Assembly (NCBI GenBank): GCA_024638345.1
Contig: JAHEKL010000173.1
Span: 1 to 6,202 of the forward strand
DNA from: Gammaproteobacteria bacterium
GTDB taxonomy: Bacteria; Gemmatimonadota; Gemmatimonadetes; Longimicrobiales; Gaopeijiaceae
Direction of reading: 5' to 3'
Length of the DNA stretch: 6,202 bases
Shown here: positions 1-5,937 of the stretch, in pieces
How positions within the stretch are numbered: position 1 is the stretch's first letter
How the letters are laid out: each line of letters opens with the position of its first letter
Program-made: the position numbers and the translations under genes
Notes under the pieces: generated by a model
Databases searched by the model: none
What the model saw: only the letters and a program-made list of their open reading frames with translations
Told to the model about the DNA's origin: nothing

Positions 1-609
1 CTCGTCCTCGGTCAAAGCGTTTGCGGGACGCATCGGGTGGATGCCGGCCCTCGCCAACGCCTCGTTGGCGTAGATGTTTCCGACACCGGCGATTCTGCGC
101 TGGTCCAGTAGCCATGAGCGGACCGGCGCACGGGAAGCCGCCAGGGATCGAATCAGCTCCGGACTTCTGAAGCCGGGCGACAGCGGCTCGGGTCCGAGCG
201 TGTCCGACCATGCGTGGTACGCCTGGTCCGTGAGGAGCCGGAGACGCCCGAAGCGCCGCACGTCGTGATACACGAGCCGGGACCCGTCATCGAGCTCGAA
301 CAGGACACCCGGGTGGGACGGGGGAGGGACCTCCGCCCCGGGGAGTCGATGAAGCAGCCTGCCCGACATTCCGAGGTTGACCACGACGAAGCGTACGGAG
401 CCGTCTTTCGCCCCGGCGATCCGAAGGACGACGTTCTTCCCCCTTCGTGACACCGCGCGGAGGAACCCGCCCCGCAGACCCCTTGAGAAGGCTCGGGCGG
501 GAACCTCGAGAAGGTCTTCCTTCAGGACGTCGACGTTCGAAATCGACCGTCCGGCCAGAGGGCCCCGCAGGCCCTCGACGATGGTTTCAGCTTCCGGTAG
601 CTCGGGCAC
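1..609 (-). CDS. mutM: Formamidopyrimidine-DNA glycosylase (Fpg/MutM), 3' end cut by window edge
   Basis: Bifunctional base-excision repair enzyme that removes 8-oxoguanine and formamidopyrimidines and nicks the strand by beta/delta elimination. The first 203 residues are visible. The GTG start at 609-607 is fixed by the family N-terminus, which reads (M)PELPEAE: Pro2 is the Schiff-base nucleophile and Glu3 the catalytic acid. Lys58 (RRGKN) matches E. coli Lys57 counted from the proline. The void-filling wedge residues are present as Met81 (LGMSG) and the HDVRRFG stretch around 115-121. The helix-two-turn-helix signature GVGNIYANEAL starts near residue 175, followed by AGIHP. The C-terminal zinc finger (about 70 residues) lies beyond the left edge, so its integrity cannot be judged. 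The start codon sits inside the end of purD (23-base overlap) without an obvious Shine-Dalgarno, which suggests translational coupling to purD. The paralogue Nei is unlikely because the N-terminal signature is Fpg-type. Confidence 0.96.
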   Translation of the reverse strand, partial: MPELPEAETIVEGLRGPLAGRSISNVDVLKEDLLEVPARAFSRGLRGGFLRAVSRRGKNVVLRIAGAKDGSVRFVVVNLGMSGRLLHRLPGAEVPPPSHPGVLFELDDGSRLVYHDVRRFGRLRLLTDQAYHAWSDTLGPEPLSPGFRSPELIRSLAASRAPVRSWLLDQRRIAGVGNIYANEALARAGIHPMRPANALTEDE

Positions 610-1882
610 GCGACGCCCAGGCTCGCCAGCCGATGTCTCGGCGAAGCGTCTTGCCTTCGAACTCGACTCGGTCGGCCGCGAACAGGCTCCGGTCACGGGC
701 CTCCTCGAGATCCGCACCGACTCCAACCACCGACAGCACGCGCCCACCATTCGTCAACAGACGCCCGTCCTCCTGCCGCGTCCCGGCGTGGAAGATCTCG
801 ATCCCATCCGCCTCCGCGAGGTTCTCGGGAATCTGGATCTCCTTGTCCTTCTCGTAGCTTCCCGGATAGCCCTCCGAGGCGAGCACCGTGTTCAGGGCGG
901 CGCCGGGCCTCCAGGCACAGGTGGCCCCCTCGATGCTTCCTCCCCGGGCAACGGGCAGCATGAGATCCAGGAGTGAGCTCTCCATCAGCGGCAGTAGCGC
1001 CTGGGTCTCGGGATCTCCGAAACGACAGTTGAACTCGACGACTTTCGGCCCTTCGTCGGTGATCATCAGACCAGCATAGAGCAGACCCCGGAAGGGCGTA
1101 GCTCCATTCTCGAGTCCGTCGAGAACGGGAAGGAACACGCTCCGACGGACCTCTTCGATCATCTCCGGGTCCGCGATCGGGACGGGAGCGCACGCTCCCA
1201 TTCCGCCGGTATTCGGCCCGGTATCTCCCTCCCCGATCCGCTTGTAGTCCTGTGTGGGGAGCAGAAGCACGACGTGCCGGCCATCGGTGATCCCGAAGAC
1301 CGAAAGCTCCTCGCCTTCCATGAACTCCTCGACCACGATCTCCGAGCCCGCCGGACCGAACGATTCGGCGGTCAACATGGATCGGGCGGCATCGAGGGCC
1401 TCTTCCGTGGACGGGCATACGATTGCGCCTTTGCCGGCCGCCAGACCCGAAGCCTTCACGACGACGGGACCACCGACATCCGAGATGTAGGCTTCCGCCT
1501 GCGGCCACCGCGTGAACGTTCGATGCCCGGCGGTCGCGACGCCGACCTTCACCATCAGTTCCTTGGCGAACGCCTTCGAGGACTCGATCCGCGCCGCTCC
1601 GGCCGTGGGGCCGAACACCGGGAGGCTTCGCTTTCGCAGCGCGTCCGCCAGACCCGAAGCGAGCGGCACCTCGGGGCCGATCACGGTGAGTGTCGGCTCG
1701 TTTCCCTCGACCCATGCGGTAAGACCGTCCACGTCCTCGGGCGCCAGGTCGACCGCCTTGGCGAGGGGCGTCATTCCGGGATTCGGGCGGGTCGCCCAGA
1801 ACTCGGCAGAGGGGGCATCCTGCCTCAGCTTCCAGAGCAGGGCGTGCTCCCGCCCCCCGTTTCCTACCATCAAGATCCTCAT
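587..1882 (-). CDS. purD: Phosphoribosylamine--glycine ligase (GAR synthetase)
   Basis: ATP-grasp enzyme for the second step of de novo purine synthesis: 5-phosphoribosylamine + glycine + ATP gives glycinamide ribonucleotide. It is complete at 431 residues, close to the usual ~425-430. Visible landmarks in order are the N-domain GNGGREHA (7-14), GPEVPL (69-74), the ATP-grasp glycine-rich segment KASGLAAGKG (143-152), VEEFMEGEE (184-192), the PurD signature DYKRIGEGDTGPNTGGMGA (212-230), the metal/phosphate-binding EFNCRFGDPETQ (283-294), and the C-domain HAGT (365-368) and NGGRVL (378-383). The protein ends just after RRDIGWRA, as family members do. The ATG at 1882-1880 gives the correct N-terminus, but no good Shine-Dalgarno precedes it. 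A 30-codon frame ends in an ATGA overlap with this start, so coupled initiation is possible. The TGA stop lies 20 bases inside mutM. No key residue appears missing. Confidence 0.98.
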   Translation of the reverse strand: MRILMVGNGGREHALLWKLRQDAPSAEFWATRPNPGMTPLAKAVDLAPEDVDGLTAWVEGNEPTLTVIGPEVPLASGLADALRKRSLPVFGPTAGAARIESSKAFAKELMVKVGVATAGHRTFTRWPQAEAYISDVGGPVVVKASGLAAGKGAIVCPSTEEALDAARSMLTAESFGPAGSEIVVEEFMEGEELSVFGITDGRHVVLLLPTQDYKRIGEGDTGPNTGGMGACAPVPIADPEMIEEVRRSVFLPVLDGLENGATPFRGLLYAGLMITDEGPKVVEFNCRFGDPETQALLPLMESSLLDLMLPVARGGSIEGATCAWRPGAALNTVLASEGYPGSYEKDKEIQIPENLAEADGIEIFHAGTRQEDGRLLTNGGRVLSVVGVGADLEEARDRSLFAADRVEFEGKTLRRDIGWRAWASRARATGS

Positions 1883-1971
1883 GGAGACTCACGGAGGCTG
1901 CGGTAGGCCGCGGTGACAAGCCGCACCGGGTCACCCGGACTCTTCGTGTCGTCGTCGATGATCTGCGTCAT
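1879..1971 (-). CDS. Possible 30-residue small protein or leader peptide before purD
   Basis: Reading from an ATG at 1971-1969 gives a 30-residue acidic then basic peptide, MTQIIDDDTK... ending in YRSLRESP, with a TGA that overlaps the purD ATG as ATGA. That geometry is typical of translationally coupled genes and would explain the lack of a recognisable ribosome binding site for purD. The codons mostly end in G or C (about 23 of 29), as expected for coding DNA here. Against it, no Shine-Dalgarno precedes the ATG, the peptide matches no family I recognise, and a stop-to-stop frame of about 48 codons is not rare at this GC content. It could instead be untranslated leader or the tail of a decayed gene. 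In-frame codons continue upstream for 18 codons to a TGA without another ATG, GTG or TTG. Confidence 0.3.
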   Translation of the reverse strand: MTQIIDDDTKSPGDPVRLVTAAYRSLRESP

Positions 1972-2062
1972 GGCGTCCAGAGAGCTGTTCGGATCTACGG
2001 AGGTTTCCGCTGGGCGGAGCGCGGCTCACGATGCCGGATCCTCCGGTGTCCTGCAAGATGGG
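1972..2062. other. Intergenic region between phzF-like gene and the purD leader, with two short inverted repeats
   Basis: Two compact dyads are visible: TCCGC-TGG-GCGGA at 2006-2018 and CCGGA-TCC-TCCGG at 2034-2046, each with a 5-bp stem and 3-base loop. On the minus strand they would follow the phzF-like stop codon (2065-2063) by about 17 and 45 bases. Neither is followed by a T tract in the direction of transcription, so a standard intrinsic terminator is not supported. No convincing promoter hexamers for purD were found. Whether purD is transcribed from here or from further upstream cannot be decided. Confidence 0.35.
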
Positions 2063-2845
2063 CTAATCGATGTGGATCTCGCCCACCAGGTATTCGCGAG
2101 CATGGCCCGCGATGGTCACCCGGTCGCCCCGATTCTCGCAGAAGAGCTCACCTCCCCGGGCGGATATCTGGCGTGCGTGGAGCGTGTCCTTCCCGAGACG
2201 CTGGCCCCAATAGGGGATCAGCGTGCAGTGCGCCGATCCGGTCACCGGATCCTCCGGGACGCCGGCCTTCGGCGTGAAGAACCGGGATACGAAGTCGCAG
2301 TCCTCTCCCGGGGCGGAAACGATCACCCCGAAAGACTCGAGCTCGGCGAGTACGTCGAAGTCCGGATTGAGCCCTTCGACGGCCGCTTGGTCTTCGAAGA
2401 TCGCCAGCAAGTTCGTGGACTGGAGGAGCTCGTGCGGACGCCTGCCGAGCCCTAGCTCGACCCTGGGATCGTCCGGGATCGAGGACGCGGGTAGAGATGG
2501 GAAGTCCATCTCGAGTAGCCCCTCGTTGGAGCGGACGGTCAAAGTGCCTCCCCCGTATCGGAAGACGGCCACGGATTCGCGTGTGAGTCCGTGATCGAAC
2601 AGGACCCTTGCAGTCGCCAGTGTGGCATGTCCGCAGAGCTCGACTTCCACGGTAGGACTGAACCAGCGGAGATCGAACTCTTCCTCCCGGGGGACGACGA
2701 AGGCGGTTTCCGATACGTTGTTCTCGCTCGCGATCGCCTGAAGGATGCGATCGGGCAGCCAGTCGTCGAGGATCACGACGGCGGCGGGGTTACCGGCGAA
2801 GAGACGGCTCGCGAATGCGTCGACTTGGTAGATCGGTAGCTTCAC
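2063..2845 (-). CDS. PhzF-family protein (diaminopimelate-epimerase fold, isomerase-like)
   Basis: This 260-residue protein belongs to the PhzF/YddE/YHI9 family, two-lobed DAP-epimerase-fold proteins. PhzF itself isomerises dihydrohydroxyanthranilate in phenazine synthesis, but most relatives have unknown substrates, and no other phenazine gene is present here. Landmarks are the N-terminal KLPIYQVDAF with FAGNPAAVV (16-24), the catalytic Glu46 in NNVSETAFV, CGHATLA (71-77) in the first lobe, FFTPKAGVPEDPVTGSAH (189-206) in the second, and a closing GGELF (231-235). The GTG at 2845-2843 is chosen because it puts KLPIYQVDAF directly at the N-terminus, as family members have it. The open frame continues to a GTG at 2980 but adds 45 non-conserved residues that run across the divergent promoter region. 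No strong Shine-Dalgarno precedes the chosen start. The length fits the short family form (about 260). The family call is firm; the substrate is unknown. Confidence 0.93.
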   Translation of the reverse strand: MKLPIYQVDAFASRLFAGNPAAVVILDDWLPDRILQAIASENNVSETAFVVPREEEFDLRWFSPTVEVELCGHATLATARVLFDHGLTRESVAVFRYGGGTLTVRSNEGLLEMDFPSLPASSIPDDPRVELGLGRRPHELLQSTNLLAIFEDQAAVEGLNPDFDVLAELESFGVIVSAPGEDCDFVSRFFTPKAGVPEDPVTGSAHCTLIPYWGQRLGKDTLHARQISARGGELFCENRGDRVTIAGHAREYLVGEIHID

Positions 2846-2913
2846 GGGTCGCAGAGGGCAGGGCGGCGTGAACGAGAAGCGTCGTACACACGAGCACGCT
2901 TCGATGTGTCGTA

Positions 2914-2953
2914 GACGTCCGGTCCCAGGACCCGAGGACGGACGCATGTCCGT
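2914..2953. promoter_or_regulatory. Cluster of dyads in the divergent phzF-like/DinB intergenic region, possible operator
   Basis: Three short palindromic elements lie side by side: GACGTC (2914-2919), GGTCC-CA-GGACC (2921-2932) and ACGGAC-GCAT-GTCCGT (2938-2953). The last is a perfect 6-4-6 inverted repeat ending at the candidate extended -10 of the DinB-family gene. Such spacing suits a dimeric repressor site that could govern one or both divergent genes. This is inference from symmetry alone: no regulator gene is in the window and GC-rich DNA gives chance dyads. Confidence 0.25.
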
Positions 2954-2961
2954 GATAGATT
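2953..2961 (+). promoter_or_regulatory. Candidate extended -10 promoter element for the DinB-family gene
   Basis: TGATAGATT matches an extended -10 (TG, one base, then TAGATT, four of six to the TATAAT consensus). Transcription would start near 2968, leaving a leader of about 28 bases that contains the AGGAGG ribosome binding site. The expected -35 position (about 2933-2938, cgagga) does not resemble TTGACA, as is tolerated with extended -10 elements. The match is modest. Confidence 0.3.
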
Positions 2962-2980
2962 GGCTGCGAACGCCTTTCAC

Positions 2981-2986
2981 AGGAGG
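2981..2986 (+). promoter_or_regulatory. Ribosome binding site deciding the DinB-family start
   Basis: A full-consensus AGGAGG lies 9 bases before the ATG at 2996. It decides against the in-frame TTG at 2960, which lies upstream of this site. It is one of the two clear Shine-Dalgarno sequences in the window. Confidence 0.85.
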
Positions 2987-2995
2987 GCCACCGTC

Positions 2996-3466
2996 ATGTC
3001 GAATGCCGAAGAGCTCGTGAACGAACTCGAGACCACACGGAAGTTCTTCAGCAAGACGCTCTCGACCTTCGAGGAGACCGACGCCGGCTTCTCACCGAAG
3101 TCGGAGCTGTACACGGTCGCCGGGCACGTGGCTCACGTCGCCGATACGGTCGATTGGTTCGTCGAGGGGGCCTTCGGGCCGGGTTGGAACATGGACTTCG
3201 AAGGACTCATCGCGAACGCGAAAGCGGTGGAATCGCTGGATGACGCGATACCTTGGCTCGACCGCGCTTTCGAGAATGCCGTTTCGGTGATAGGAAGCGC
3301 CTCGCCGGAAGCGCTCTCGGAGCCCATCCCGGACAGCCGAATCATGGATGGAGCGCCACGCCGTGCGATCGTCGCGGCGATCACCGATCACACCGCCCAC
3401 CATCGCGGAGCCTTGGCGGTCTATGCTCGGCTGCTCGGCAAGGTGCCACCCATGCCCTACGGCTGA
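2996..3466 (+). CDS. DinB-family (DinB/YfiT-like) putative metal-dependent protein
   Basis: This 156-residue protein looks like a DinB/YfiT four-helix-bundle member. The family includes metal-dependent thiol transferases using bacillithiol or mycothiol, but most members are uncharacterised. The expected three-histidine metal site is visible: His47 in the second helix (VAGHVAHVADTVDW, with His44 nearby) and His132 plus His136 in DHTAHHRGAL. The C-terminus, ARLLGKVPPMPYG, is the usual family ending, where a short LLGxxPPxPY-like segment closes the bundle. No signal peptide is present, so it is probably cytoplasmic. The ATG at 2996 follows a perfect AGGAGG. It is the only plus-strand gene, divergent from the phzF-like gene and convergent with the acetyltransferase gene, so it is transcribed alone. 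The name comes from a DNA-damage-induced Bacillus gene and implies nothing about DNA polymerase IV. The substrate is unknown. Confidence 0.9.
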   Translation: MSNAEELVNELETTRKFFSKTLSTFEETDAGFSPKSELYTVAGHVAHVADTVDWFVEGAFGPGWNMDFEGLIANAKAVESLDDAIPWLDRAFENAVSVIGSASPEALSEPIPDSRIMDGAPRRAIVAAITDHTAHHRGALAVYARLLGKVPPMPYG

Positions 3467-3518
3467 GTCGCGATGGCCGTCGGGTGTGCTCAGAGGGTCT
3501 ACAGGCGGATCGATGGAG

Positions 3519-4139
3519 TTACTCTCCGTCGTCGGGCCGGTCCGCTCTGAAGAGTCCCCAGGTGGCGAGCCCGGGCGCGACCCTCGAATGGCCGAGGACC
3601 TCGTATCCGAGCCGCTCGTACATCGCGACGTTCTCCAATCGCTCAGTGGTAAGGGAGACGCCCTTCGACTCGGGCAGCGCGCGGGAGACGGATTGGGCGC
3701 GTCGAATGAGTCGGCGGCCCAACCCTTGACCTTGGCTCGAGGGGACGACTCCCAGCATGTCGAGATGCACGTGCCGATCGTCGGGGAAGAAGGGAACTCG
3801 CGCGCTGCGGACCGCGAGGTATCGGTCTCGGGCCTCCGGCCCAAGAGCGTCCCACGTCTTCGCCCACAGCGCGCCGAGGGCAGGGGGCGAAGCGCCTCCG
3901 TCGGGAAGCGCCAGTAGGGACACGCCGACCAACTCCTCGTCCTCGACGATCCCGAACATCGGCTCCTCGCGGATCGCTCGGACCATCACGAAGTGGTCGT
4001 TCAGCACACGAAGCTCCCTTGCGTAACCGGGCCCTTCGCCTCCGAGGACGAATCGCATGAGTGGGTAGTCGAAGAAAGCTCGACACAGAACTTCCGAGAT
4101 CCTCGCGGAGTCATCGGATGCCAACTCGACGAGGCGCAT
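3519..4139 (-). CDS. GNAT-family N-acetyltransferase
   Basis: Predicted GCN5-related N-acetyltransferase of 206 residues that moves an acetyl group from acetyl-CoA to an unidentified amine. The fold order is visible: an N-terminal strand and helix (MRLVELASDDSARISEVL), the central strand MFGIVEDEELVGVSLLAL (61-78), then HLDMLGVVPSSQGQGLG (125-141). This last stretch carries the acetyl-CoA pyrophosphate loop Q-x-x-G-x-G/A as Gln136-Gly137-Gln138-Gly139-Leu-Gly141. The C-terminal LTTERLENVAMYERLGYEVLG (163-183) has the usual Asn170 and Tyr174. The ATG at 4139 is preferred over an in-frame TTG at 4172, which would add 11 basic residues with no family match. A GGGGCGGG tract just before the ATG could serve as a weak ribosome binding site. 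It converges on the DinB-family gene with a 52-base gap that holds no clear terminator, and lies 157 bases downstream of the membrane-protein gene. Confidence 0.93.
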   Translation of the reverse strand: MRLVELASDDSARISEVLCRAFFDYPLMRFVLGGEGPGYARELRVLNDHFVMVRAIREEPMFGIVEDEELVGVSLLALPDGGASPPALGALWAKTWDALGPEARDRYLAVRSARVPFFPDDRHVHLDMLGVVPSSQGQGLGRRLIRRAQSVSRALPESKGVSLTTERLENVAMYERLGYEVLGHSRVAPGLATWGLFRADRPDDGE

Positions 4140-4296
4140 GGACCCGCCCCGAGTGCCCCTCCGCGCCTTCAACGGGTCACCCCTGGCCTGCGGTGGACAG
4201 GAGAAGCGGGGCGGCTCCGGGGAGTGAGGCCGTCCACGGAGGGGGAGCAGCTTTGCGAGGGTCGGGTGCCGTGGATCGGTGCACGTTGCCCCTAGT
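4140..4296. other. Intergenic region upstream of the GNAT gene, nothing recognised
   Basis: This 157-base GC-rich gap separates the membrane-protein gene from the acetyltransferase gene, both on the minus strand. I see no convincing promoter hexamers, no hairpin followed by T residues and no small gene with a good start. The only symmetry is a 6-base pair GTGGAC (4193-4198) / GTCCAC (4232-4237) with a 33-base separation, which is expected by chance. The gap is long enough to hold a separate promoter for the acetyltransferase. Confidence 0.4.
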
Positions 4297-4812
4297 CTAC
4301 TCGGTATCCTTCAGCGTGATGTACGCGAAGAATCCAATAGCCAAGTCCACGACGACACAACCTACTACGTACCAGTCAGGTACATATGATGATCTACCAT
4401 AGTGAGCGAGGTCCCATACCGCATGTGAAGCAATGCCGACGGCGAGCAACCCGGGAGCTCGCGAGACCGCGGCCACTGCGATCGATCCGTACAGAACCGT
4501 TCCACCCAGCTCGATCCAAAGATGAGCCAGCGGCCCGCCGAATCGGATCCAGTCTGCAACGTAGACGAGAGGCATCCCAGCGAGGAAACCGCCCAGCAGA
4601 AGTCGGGGGTGTGACCTGGGCTTCGTCGTGAGCTCACGTCCTACGAGCAGTGCTACGACTATGACGTATCCGATGACGCCCCAGTGACTGGGGTCATCGA
4701 GATGGACGAGAGGATTCTCCGGAACGATGGCCAGGAGGGCGAGAGAGGCGAGGGCCACGGGGGTCCATCGTAGGACCTCGGCGCCCGCTCTCCGATCAGA
4801 AGAGATGCGCAC
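4297..4812 (-). CDS. Small multi-pass membrane protein, DUF6010-like
   Basis: Predicted inner-membrane protein of 171 residues with five or six hydrophobic segments, at about 16-31, 43-59, 69-86, 98-116, 120-133 and 146-166. A basic N-terminus (RISSDRRAG) precedes the first. Conserved-looking polar residues sit in the last third: His130-A-V-W-Asp133-L-A-His136, Pro145-Asp146-Trp147-Tyr148, then Gly151-Cys152 and Asp156. This HAxWDxxH...GC...D arrangement recalls the DUF6010 family of unknown function. That is from memory of the family pattern and not a search result. The start is GTG at 4812-4810, 18 bases after the hydrolase stop codon, so it is probably the last gene of that transcript. No strong Shine-Dalgarno is present. 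The 3' third is noticeably poorer in G+C (about 50% over 4316-4440) than its neighbours, which may mean recent acquisition or simply the codons of aromatic-rich segments. Confidence 0.8.
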   Translation of the reverse strand: MRISSDRRAGAEVLRWTPVALASLALLAIVPENPLVHLDDPSHWGVIGYVIVVALLVGRELTTKPRSHPRLLLGGFLAGMPLVYVADWIRFGGPLAHLWIELGGTVLYGSIAVAAVSRAPGLLAVGIASHAVWDLAHYGRSSYVPDWYVVGCVVVDLAIGFFAYITLKDTE

Positions 4813-4830
4813 CGCCGCCCCAAGCTGCGT

Positions 4831-5889
4831 TCAGAGGACCGTGCCCTCGGCTTGCTCTCGTTCTAGCCGCAGCTGGGCCGCCCGCGCGCAACCCTCCATT
4901 ACCTGGAAGTACCGCTGCACCCACTCTTGCCCCAGCTCGTAAGGGTGGGGCCCGTCGCCTCGGCCTGCGAGCATCCGGTTTCGGTTCAACGCGTTGTCGA
5001 ACTCGGAGTGGTTCGAGAGGAGCACCGTAGCCCCGACCTCGGCGGCTCGCTCCGCCATGTGCCGCTGGGACTCGATGTACGACTGGAAGTTCTGGATCCC
5101 CGGATCGGGTGTCTCATTGTTGAAGTTGAATGCGGTGCCTCCCGAGTAGGCCACGTTCACCGGCCGACCGTCGTCATAGACGGTGAAGGTGTAGGAAAGC
5201 GTTCCCTCGGTGTGGCCAGGGGTTTCCCAGATCGTCAGCGTCGTGTTGCCGAGCGTGATCTCCATACCGTCATTCGCTACGATGTCCCGGGTGGGCGCCA
5301 TGCTTCGATATCGGTTCGGGTAGGTCTCCACGAGTGCCCAGTCCGATTCTCCCATCACCACCCGCGCACCGAAGCGCTCTTGAAGGATCTGTGCTCCCCC
5401 GATGTGATCTCCGTGGGCGTGGGAGATGATCACGTAACGGATGTCGTCCGGATCGAGACCGACCCTCTCCAAGCCTCCGATGATCAGCTCCTCCGAGTTG
5501 TAGGGATAGATGGTATCGATGATGATGATCCCTTCGCTCGTCACGAGTGCCCAGGACGAGTGGATCCGACCACCCACGAAGTACAGGTTGTCGAAGACCC
5601 TCGCCGCGTCCGCATACCAAGCCTCTCTGGGCGGGATGGTCGACGGGTCGCTCACGTACCGTGGGAGCTCGTCGCTCGTGTCGAGCCCTCTGCTGGCCGG
5701 AAGTAGGCACAGGCGATTCAACGTTCCGAGGAACTCGAAGCCGGCCGCAGCCTTGGCGGAGGCGAGGGCCTCTTCGATCTCGGCTTCGAAGTCCCGCGTG
5801 GTCTGTGCTTGCAAGGCGCCCCCGATGAATGAGGGGCCCACAGCCAACATCGCCCATGCGGCCACCGATCGTACCCTGTTGATGCTCAT
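4831..5889 (-). CDS. Exported metallo-beta-lactamase-fold hydrolase, subclass B3-like ligand set
   Basis: Zinc-dependent hydrolase of 352 residues with an N-terminal signal peptide (basic MSINRVR, hydrophobic core to about 25, likely cleavage near ALQA-Q at 28/29), so it acts in the periplasm or outside. A helical extension (about 32-98) precedes the catalytic domain, which opens with VFDNLYFVGG and SEGIIIIDT. The ligands form the complete B3-type set: His157, His159, Asp161 and His162 in SHAHGDHIGG, His226 in ETPGHTEG and His294 in SNHSEFDN. YSGG (248-251) stands where glyoxalase II-type enzymes carry a bridging Asp. B3 beta-lactamases are nearer 290 residues, and many relatives with this layout are lactonases or unknown hydrolases, so beta-lactam cleavage should not be assumed. 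The ATG is supported by an AGGAG six bases upstream. It follows the DUF2277 gene by 48 bases and precedes the membrane-protein gene by 18. Confidence 0.93.
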   Translation of the reverse strand: MSINRVRSVAAWAMLAVGPSFIGGALQAQTTRDFEAEIEEALASAKAAAGFEFLGTLNRLCLLPASRGLDTSDELPRYVSDPSTIPPREAWYADAARVFDNLYFVGGRIHSSWALVTSEGIIIIDTIYPYNSEELIIGGLERVGLDPDDIRYVIISHAHGDHIGGAQILQERFGARVVMGESDWALVETYPNRYRSMAPTRDIVANDGMEITLGNTTLTIWETPGHTEGTLSYTFTVYDDGRPVNVAYSGGTAFNFNNETPDPGIQNFQSYIESQRHMAERAAEVGATVLLSNHSEFDNALNRNRMLAGRGDGPHPYELGQEWVQRYFQVMEGCARAAQLRLEREQAEGTVL

Positions 5890-5895
5890 CTCTGT

Positions 5896-5900
5896 CTCCT
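5896..5900 (-). promoter_or_regulatory. Ribosome binding site of the metallo-hydrolase
   Basis: AGGAG on the minus strand lies 6 bases before the ATG at 5889, an ideal spacing. It fixes the start so that the signal peptide is complete. Confidence 0.8.
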
Positions 5901-5937
5901 GACGCAGGCGGGTTCGTGAGAGGTCGTCGCTTCGTCC

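Noticed and set aside
377..976. Long plus-strand open frame opposite mutM and purD
   Set aside because: It is antisense to two genes with unmistakable conserved motifs, and its translation is Arg/Pro/Ser-rich and low in complexity, as shadow frames in GC-rich DNA are.
693..1934. 413-codon minus-strand frame overlapping purD
   Set aside because: Same strand, different frame. Its product is Arg/Gly-rich without any fold or motif, while the purD frame is complete.
2846..2980. N-terminal extension of the phzF-like gene to a GTG at 2980
   Set aside because: The extra 45 residues are not PhzF-like, and the extension would run through the divergent promoter region of the DinB-family gene. The GTG at 2845 gives the conserved KLPIYQVDAF start.
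3467..3518. Bidirectional terminator between the convergent DinB-family and GNAT genes
   Set aside because: The position is right, but I could not find a stable hairpin with a flanking T or A tract on either strand.
3092..3844. 250-codon minus-strand frame spanning the DinB-family gene and the end of the GNAT gene
   Set aside because: It crosses two real genes on opposite strands and gives an Arg/Ser/Pro-rich sequence with no motif.
4369..4383. Perfect inverted repeat GTACC-AGTCA-GGTAC
   Set aside because: It lies inside the membrane-protein coding sequence, in the Val-Pro-Asp-Trp-Tyr codons, and is explained by the amino-acid sequence plus chance.
4927..5706. 259-codon plus-strand frame opposite the metallo-hydrolase
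   Set aside because: It is antisense to a gene with a signal peptide, good ribosome binding site and complete zinc ligand set. The translation shows no recognisable domain.
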